Source of the DNA: an uncultured Ruminococcus sp.
GTDB taxonomy: Bacteria > Bacillota > Clostridia > Oscillospirales > Ruminococcaceae
Length of the DNA: 11,698 bases
Assembly: GCA_900553675.1 (NCBI GenBank)
Contig: USEH01000051.1
Span: 1-11,698, forward strand
Direction: 5' to 3'
The notes under the pieces are model-generated. The model saw only the letters and a program-made list of their open reading frames with translations. It did no database searches and was not told the origin of the DNA. This document shows positions 6,882 to 11,698 of the stretch, one piece after another. The translations under genes and the position numbers were made by a program. Position 1 is the first letter of the stretch, and each line of letters starts with the position of its first letter.

Positions 6882-7901
6882 ATGAGAATAATTGTAGACG
6901 CTTTCGGAGGAGACAACGCCCCTTTGGAGATAATCAAGGGTGCGGCTCAGGCTCATACCGGCTTGGGAGTGGATATAACTCTTGTCGGAGACGAGGAAAA
7001 AATTCGCCAATGTGCCAAAGAAAACGCCGTTGATATATCGGATTTAGCGATATGCCACGCCGAGCAGGTGATGGACGTATGCTGCGAGCCGACTAAGATA
7101 TTAAAGGAATACTCTGGCAGCTCGATGGCTGTTGGCTTGAAGCTTTTAAAGGACGGCGGGGGAGACGCCTTTGTTTCCGCCGGCTCGACGGGAGCTTTAG
7201 TCGTCGGTGCGACATTTATTGTAAAGCGTCTTAATGGGATAAAGCGCGCGGCGCTTGCAACAGTCATCCCGACAAAAGAATCGCCCTGCATGATTTTAGA
7301 CGTTGGAGCAAACGCCGACTGCCGCACCGAAATGCTTGCACAGTTCGGAATAATGGGCTCGGCATACATGAACAAGCTGATGAAGGTTGATTCGCCCAGA
7401 GTCGCGCTTGCAAATATCGGCGCAGAGCCGACAAGGGGCAGAGAGCTTGAACTCGAAGCTTACAAGCAGCTGTCTGCCGCTCCAATCAATTTCACGGGAA
7501 ATATCGAGGGCAGGTATGTGCCGCTGGGAGAAGCAGATGTCGTTGTTGCGGACGGCTTCAGCGGAAATCTTATACTTAAAACCATAGAGGGAATGGGCAA
7601 GTTCTTCTCCTCCGAGCTTAAGGGGATGTTTAAATCCGGCATAGGCTCGAAGATAGGCGCGCTGTTCCTTCTGAAAAAGATAAACGCCTTTAAAAAGAAG
7701 ATGGACTATACCGAATACGGCGGTGCGCCGCTTTTGGGTACCGCAAAGCCTGTAATAAAGGCTCACGGTTCGTCGAACGCGAAGGCAATTTATAATGCTG
7801 TCCGTCAGGCTAAGGAATTTATTGAAGCAAACGTCATCGGTGAGATAAGCTCGGCTTTAGAAGAGCTTAACGCTTCAAAAACACAGGAATCAGAAAGGTA
7901 A
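6882..7901 (+). CDS. plsX: Phosphate acyltransferase PlsX
   Basis: Converts acyl-ACP to acyl-phosphate, the donor used by the membrane enzyme PlsY for the first acylation of glycerol-3-phosphate in phospholipid synthesis. PlsX is a soluble protein that associates with the membrane surface. The 339-residue product has the expected length and motifs: an N-terminal DAFGGDNAP (6-14, usually DAMGGDNAP), SAGSTGALV, ILDVGANADC, LANIGAEPTRG (the family's NIG motif), VVADGFSGN and YGGAPLLG near the C terminus. SD AAAGGA (6867-6872) overlaps the end of trmFO, nine bases before ATG. In many Firmicutes plsX is followed by fab genes or acpP before rnc; here rnc follows directly. Confidence 0.97.
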   Translation: MRIIVDAFGGDNAPLEIIKGAAQAHTGLGVDITLVGDEEKIRQCAKENAVDISDLAICHAEQVMDVCCEPTKILKEYSGSSMAVGLKLLKDGGGDAFVSAGSTGALVVGATFIVKRLNGIKRAALATVIPTKESPCMILDVGANADCRTEMLAQFGIMGSAYMNKLMKVDSPRVALANIGAEPTRGRELELEAYKQLSAAPINFTGNIEGRYVPLGEADVVVADGFSGNLILKTIEGMGKFFSSELKGMFKSGIGSKIGALFLLKKINAFKKKMDYTEYGGAPLLGTAKPVIKAHGSSNAKAIYNAVRQAKEFIEANVIGEISSALEELNASKTQESER

Positions 7902-7910
7902 GGTTATAAA

Positions 7911-8618
7911 GTGAATATCAGCGAACGTCATATGCAAATGCTGGCTGAATTTGAAAGGATAATCGACTATAAATTCAACAATATAGAGCTGCTGTTTGAG
8001 GCTCTTACTCATTCGTCTTATGCCAACGAATCCAAGCATCAGTATAAATCGAATGAAAGACTTGAATTTTTGGGCGACTCGGTTTTGTCGATAGTTGTTT
8101 CGGAGCATATTTTTGAAGAGTATACCGACCTGCCCGAAGGCGAGCTGAGCAAAACAAGGGCAACCCTTGTCTGCGAAAAAAGCCTTGCCAATTTTGCCAA
8201 GGAGATAAATTTAGGCGACTATATAATTTTCGGCAAGGGGGAGCAGCTCAACGGCGGCAGTCAAAGACCCTCCACCGTGTCGGACGCTTTTGAGGCGGTT
8301 ATAGCGGCAATCTACTTAGACGGCGGCTTTGAAGCTGCAAAGCGGCATATCATGCGCTTTATGCCAAAGGATATCAGAAGCGCGGTGGTAAAGGCGTATG
8401 ACGATTATAAGACGGTTTTGCAGGAGATCATCCAGAAAAATCCGGAGGAATCGGTGGAATACAGACTTGTGGGCGAGTCGGGGCCCGCTCACAGCAAGCA
8501 GTTTACCGTTCAGGTGATGCTCAATTCAAACGTCATCGGAACGGGCACGGCAAGCTCGAAAAAGCACGCCGAGCAGCTGGCGGCAAAGGAAGCTCTTGAG
8601 CTTATGGGAGCGATATGA
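7911..8618 (+). CDS. rnc: Ribonuclease III
   Basis: Cuts double-stranded RNA, processing rRNA precursors and structured mRNAs. The 235-residue protein has an N-terminal catalytic domain (about 10-155) with the signature NERLEFLGDSVL (48-59). The acidic residues expected for metal binding are all present: Glu49, Glu52, Asp56, Glu76, Asp125 and Glu128. A double-stranded RNA-binding domain follows (about 163-232), ending in KKHAEQLAAKEAL. The start is GTG 7911, supported by AAGG (7900-7903) seven bases upstream; an ATG at 7932 would remove only seven residues and has no SD. The stop codon overlaps the start of the next gene (ATGA at 8615-8618), so the two are translationally coupled. Confidence 0.97.
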   Translation: MNISERHMQMLAEFERIIDYKFNNIELLFEALTHSSYANESKHQYKSNERLEFLGDSVLSIVVSEHIFEEYTDLPEGELSKTRATLVCEKSLANFAKEINLGDYIIFGKGEQLNGGSQRPSTVSDAFEAVIAAIYLDGGFEAAKRHIMRFMPKDIRSAVVKAYDDYKTVLQEIIQKNPEESVEYRLVGESGPAHSKQFTVQVMLNSNVIGTGTASSKKHAEQLAAKEALELMGAI

Positions 8619-9619
8619 GCATGGGAAGGCACGCCAATCTATCAATATTTGTTCCGCACGTCGGCTGTCCGCATAAATGTTCGTTCTGCAACCAGAACAC
8701 CATAACCGGTCAGACGGATATTCCGCGAGCAAAAGACGTTAAAGCGGTCTGCGAAAAGGCTGTTGCGCAGGGTTTGGACATATCACAGACGGAAATAGCC
8801 TTTTTCGGAGGCAGCTTTACTGCGGTCCCGCGGGCGTATATGACCGAGCTTCTTGAAGCCGCAAAGCCGTATGTTGAAATGGGCTTTAAGGGGATAAGAT
8901 GCTCCACCCGTCCGGACGCTATTTCCACGGAAATACTTGACATCTTAAAAGACTACGGCGTAACCGCAATTGAGCTTGGAGCGCAGTCGATGTGCGACGA
9001 TGTTCTTTTGATGAACGAGAGGGGACACACCTCGCGTGATGTCGAAGCCGCCGCAAGACTTGTAAAGCAGTACGGCTTTACTCTTGGCTTGCAGATGATG
9101 GTGGGGCTTTACGGCTCAACTATCGAAAAGGACATAGAAACCGCCCACAGACTGATTGCGTTAGAGCCGTCCGAGGCAAGAATCTACCCGACGGTGGTGC
9201 TGAAAAACACAAAGCTGGGTGAGCTTTATCAGGCGGGGACATACAGGACGTACCCTTTAAACGACGCAGTTGCGCTATGCGCGGAGCTTTTGGAGATGTT
9301 CAATCAGGCGGGAATAAAGGTGATAAAGCTGGGGCTTCATTCATCTCAAGATGTCGAGCGGGATATGCTCGGAGGGATATATCACCCCGCATTCCGCGAG
9401 CTTTGCGAGAGCTATGTATACAGAAATAAGATGGAAAGACTGATGAGCGGCGAAAAGGAATGCACCTTTACAGTGCCGCCGCAGGAGCTTTCAAAGGCGT
9501 TGGGTCAGCACAGGTCAAATATTGAATATTTCAGGAATAAAGGAATAAAGGTAAGCATAAAGCCGAACCCAAATCAGGTTAGTGCGCTTGAGCTTATTAC
9601 AAACATCAAGACAGAATAA
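8615..9619 (+). CDS. Elp3-like radical SAM protein without acetyltransferase domain
   Basis: A radical SAM enzyme of unknown reaction. The 334-residue protein has the iron-sulfur motif CPHKCSFC (Cys18, Cys22, Cys25) just after the conserved FVPHVGC, and a SAM-contacting FFGGSFTAV (63-71). The (beta/alpha) core runs to about residue 200. A C-terminal region (about 205-275, with KVIKLGLHSS) resembles the extra domain of Elp3-type radical SAM proteins. A tail, LSKALGQHRSNIEYFRNKGI (292-311), looks nucleic-acid oriented, which is inference. Unlike true Elp3 it has no GNAT acetyltransferase domain. A gene of this type between rnc and smc recurs in Clostridia. The start may be ATG 8615 (overlapping rnc, SD spacing only four) or ATG 8621 (GGGAG ten bases upstream), a two-residue difference. 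Confidence 0.86.
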   Translation: MSMGRHANLSIFVPHVGCPHKCSFCNQNTITGQTDIPRAKDVKAVCEKAVAQGLDISQTEIAFFGGSFTAVPRAYMTELLEAAKPYVEMGFKGIRCSTRPDAISTEILDILKDYGVTAIELGAQSMCDDVLLMNERGHTSRDVEAAARLVKQYGFTLGLQMMVGLYGSTIEKDIETAHRLIALEPSEARIYPTVVLKNTKLGELYQAGTYRTYPLNDAVALCAELLEMFNQAGIKVIKLGLHSSQDVERDMLGGIYHPAFRELCESYVYRNKMERLMSGEKECTFTVPPQELSKALGQHRSNIEYFRNKGIKVSIKPNPNQVSALELITNIKTE

Positions 9620-9636
9620 AGCGTGGTGAGAGCAAA

Positions 9637-11698
9637 TTGTATTTAAAATCATTGGAGCTTCAGGGCTTCAAGTCATTTCCGGATAAAACGGTTTTAGACT
9701 TCGGCAAGGGCTTAACCGCCGTTGTCGGACCGAACGGAAGCGGAAAGTCGAATATAGGCGACGCTGTAAGGTGGGTTTTGGGCGAGCAGTCCTCAAAGAC
9801 CCTTCGCGGAGGCAAGATGGAGGATGTTATTTTCGGAGGTACCGAAAAGAGAAAGCCTGTCAGCTTTGCAAGCGTCACTCTTAATATATCAAATGAAGAC
9901 CATACCCTTAACGTCGAATCGGAGCAGGTAAGCGTTATGCGAAGGCTCTGGCGGAACGGCGACAGCGAGTACTCGATAAACGGCGCACAGGTAAGGCTGA
10001 AGGACATTTTAGAGCTTTTTATGGATACCGGTCTTGGCAGAGACGGATATTCGATAATCGGTCAGGGACGAGTTGCGGATATAGTCGGCTCGAAGTCGAA
10101 CGAGCGCCGCGAAATCTTTGAGGAAGCAGCAGGAATATCCAAATTCCGCTATAAAAAGGCAGAATCCGAGCGCAGGCTTGCTTCTGCCGAGGACAACATA
10201 CTAAGACTTAAGGACATCCTTTCCGAGCTTGAAGGAAGGGTTGAGCCGTTAAGAATACAGTCGGAAAAGGCAAAAAAATATCTTGTGCTGGCAGAGGAGA
10301 GAAAGACTCTTGAAGTCTCGGTCTGGGCACATAAGCTCACCGAAATCAAGGACAGCTTGTCCGAGCTTGGCAATAAGCTGCTTGTTCAGAACGGCGAATA
10401 CGAGCTTTTAACAAACGAAATCGCCGCTGCCGAGGAAGAAATAAACGAGCTTGCAATAAAGCGCAGGCAGTGTTCAGCCTCTGCAGAGGAGTACAGGGAA
10501 AAGATTAATGAGCTTACTCAGTCGAACGCAACAGCGGCTGCGGATATCGCGGTGTTTAAGAACAATATCAAGCACTACGGCGAGCAGATAGAGGAATTTG
10601 AGCGCAAAATCGGCGAGCTGAGTGCGTCTGAAAGCGAAACCAAGGAACGCATCGAGGCTAAAAAGAAGGAAATATCCGAAATTGCCGAAAATCGGGCTTC
10701 GACCGAGAAACAGATATCCGAGCTTGAAGAAAAACTCAGGCTTCTTAACGACGAGGGGGACAGATATTCGCAGGAATACTCCGGCTCGTCGGACAGGCTG
10801 AACGCGCTTTATATCCGGCGTTCCGAGCTTAAATTTACTTTGGAAAACTCGAAAAACGCCCGCGCGGACGCGGAAAGGTCGATAGAGGAAATAGATTCGC
10901 TGCTTGAAGACATAAAGCCGCAGATATCCGAGCATGAAAAGGAAAAGTCTGAAATTTCGGACGGCATAAAGGATATAGAAAAAGCAATAGAGGGCGCAAA
11001 CAACAAGCTTTCCGGCTACAATATGCTCTACAGCAAAAAGTCGGAGCAGCTGAAAACCCTCAACGCCGAGTTTTCGGAGGCGGAGCTGAACCTGCGGAAC
11101 CTCAAATCCCGCCGCCAGATGCTTATAGATTTAGACAACAGCATGGAGGGCTATGCCGGAAGCGTTAAAAGCGTTGTTTCAGCCGCAAAATCATCAAGAC
11201 TGCGCGGTGTTAGGGGAACGGTTGCGGGGCTTGTTTCGGTCGAGCCGAAATACAGCGTTGCGATAGAAACCGCACTTGGCGGAGCCTTGCAGAATATAGT
11301 AGTTGACAATGAGGAAGCCGCAAAGGCAGGAATCAGATTTTTAAAGGAGACCAACGGCGGCAGAGCGACATTTCTGCCACTGACAAGCGTTAAGGGCAAC
11401 ACCCTGCGCGAAAACGGTCTTGATATGCAGGAGGGCTACGTCGCCATTGCAAGCGAGCTTGTAAGCCGCGAGCCCGAATACGACGGCATTATAGCTTCAC
11501 TTTTGGGCAGGATTGTAATAGCCGAAAATATCGACCTTGCAACCAATATCGCGAAAAAGTACGGCTATAAGTTCAGGATAATCACTCTTGACGGTCAGGT
11601 TATCAACGCCGGCGGTTCGTTTACGGGCGGAAGCACCTCGCGGTCAACCGGAATGCTGACAAGAAAGAACGAAATCGCGGCAATCGAGAATAACGCCA
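9637..11698 (+). CDS. smc: Chromosome segregation ATPase Smc (3' end cut by window)
   Basis: Smc dimers, with ScpA and ScpB, organise and resolve bacterial chromosomes. The first 687 codons, somewhat over half of a usual Smc, are present with no internal stop. The N-terminal head has MYLKSLELQGFKSF, the Walker A motif GPNGSGKS (31-38), the WVLGEQSSKTLRGGKMEDVIF region and the Q-loop glutamine 143 (IIGQGRV). A long coiled coil covers about 170-510, rich in Glu, Lys, Ser and Leu. The hinge begins near residue 520 (RGVRGTVAGLVSVEP) and includes GGALQNIVV and the glycine-rich GGSFTGGS near 656. The second coil, the signature motif and Walker B lie beyond the window. The start is TTG 9637, preceded by GGTGAG (9625-9630); no ATG or GTG in this frame lies between it and the upstream gene, and homologous Smc proteins start at the same place. 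Confidence 0.96.
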   Translation, partial: MYLKSLELQGFKSFPDKTVLDFGKGLTAVVGPNGSGKSNIGDAVRWVLGEQSSKTLRGGKMEDVIFGGTEKRKPVSFASVTLNISNEDHTLNVESEQVSVMRRLWRNGDSEYSINGAQVRLKDILELFMDTGLGRDGYSIIGQGRVADIVGSKSNERREIFEEAAGISKFRYKKAESERRLASAEDNILRLKDILSELEGRVEPLRIQSEKAKKYLVLAEERKTLEVSVWAHKLTEIKDSLSELGNKLLVQNGEYELLTNEIAAAEEEINELAIKRRQCSASAEEYREKINELTQSNATAAADIAVFKNNIKHYGEQIEEFERKIGELSASESETKERIEAKKKEISEIAENRASTEKQISELEEKLRLLNDEGDRYSQEYSGSSDRLNALYIRRSELKFTLENSKNARADAERSIEEIDSLLEDIKPQISEHEKEKSEISDGIKDIEKAIEGANNKLSGYNMLYSKKSEQLKTLNAEFSEAELNLRNLKSRRQMLIDLDNSMEGYAGSVKSVVSAAKSSRLRGVRGTVAGLVSVEPKYSVAIETALGGALQNIVVDNEEAAKAGIRFLKETNGGRATFLPLTSVKGNTLRENGLDMQEGYVAIASELVSREPEYDGIIASLLGRIVIAENIDLATNIAKKYGYKFRIITLDGQVINAGGSFTGGSTSRSTGMLTRKNEIAAIENNA

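Noticed and set aside
6360..7010. A 216-residue open frame on the minus strand across trmFO and plsX
   Set aside because: It lies wholly opposite two clearly recognised genes, crosses their junction, has no family motif and no ribosome site. Its length reflects codon bias on the coding strand.
9623..9646. A seven-codon mini-ORF starting GTG GTG just before smc
   Set aside because: It overlaps the smc start in another frame, has no separate SD, and such short frames occur by chance.
10474..10935. A 153-residue minus-strand frame rich in Phe, Leu and Tyr opposite smc
   Set aside because: Its apparent membrane-like composition is the complement of the Glu/Lys-rich Smc coiled coil, a known artefact.
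1..11698. A defence, mobile or otherwise novel multi-gene system
   Set aside because: Every gene is a housekeeping type or a conserved clostridial neighbour. No transposase, integrase, toxin-antitoxin pair, CRISPR repeat, flanking direct repeats or abrupt change in base use was seen.

Overview
The window is a plus-strand block of housekeeping genes from a bacterium that is most likely a member of the Clostridia (Firmicutes/Bacillota). The evidence is the gene set and order (infC-rpmI-rplT with an attenuator leader; dprA-topA-trmFO; plsX-rnc-radical SAM-smc), the folate-dependent TrmFO typical of Firmicutes, and purine-rich Shine-Dalgarno (SD) sites. Base composition is mixed rather than strongly AT-rich, which would suit an Oscillospiraceae/Ruminococcaceae-type gut organism. 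That family placement is inference, not proof.

Layout. Bases 1-149 are the 3' part of a structured leader with a clear intrinsic terminator (81-116), matching the expected L20-controlled attenuator. Bases 150-1320 hold the ribosome/initiation operon infC (IF3, read here as starting at the rare codon ATC), rpmI (L35) and rplT (L20), closed by a second intrinsic terminator (1328-1356). From 1387 to the window edge runs one probable transcription unit with very small gaps: an SpoU/TrmH-type RNA 2'-O-methyltransferase, dprA, topA, trmFO, plsX, rnc (GTG start), an Elp3-like radical SAM protein of unknown role, and smc (TTG start, cut by the window end). No gene lies on the minus strand; minus-strand open frames are shadows of the coding frames. 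There is no tRNA, rRNA, CRISPR array, insertion sequence or phage gene, and no gene-free stretch over 300 bases.

How the parts fit. The first operon makes a translation initiation factor and two proteins of the large ribosomal subunit. It appears to carry two feedback devices: L20-sensitive transcription attenuation in the leader, and IF3-sensitive discrimination against a non-canonical start codon. The second unit mixes RNA modification and processing (TrmH-like, TrmFO, RNase III), DNA handling and chromosome topology (DprA, TopA, Smc) and phospholipid synthesis (PlsX). Such mixing is normal for conserved Firmicute clusters and does not imply one pathway.

I do not see an undescribed multi-gene system. 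The points most worth a second look are the infC leader and AUC start, a divergent DprA with an 11-residue repeat in its linker, an unusual loop in IF3, and the conserved but unassigned radical SAM gene.
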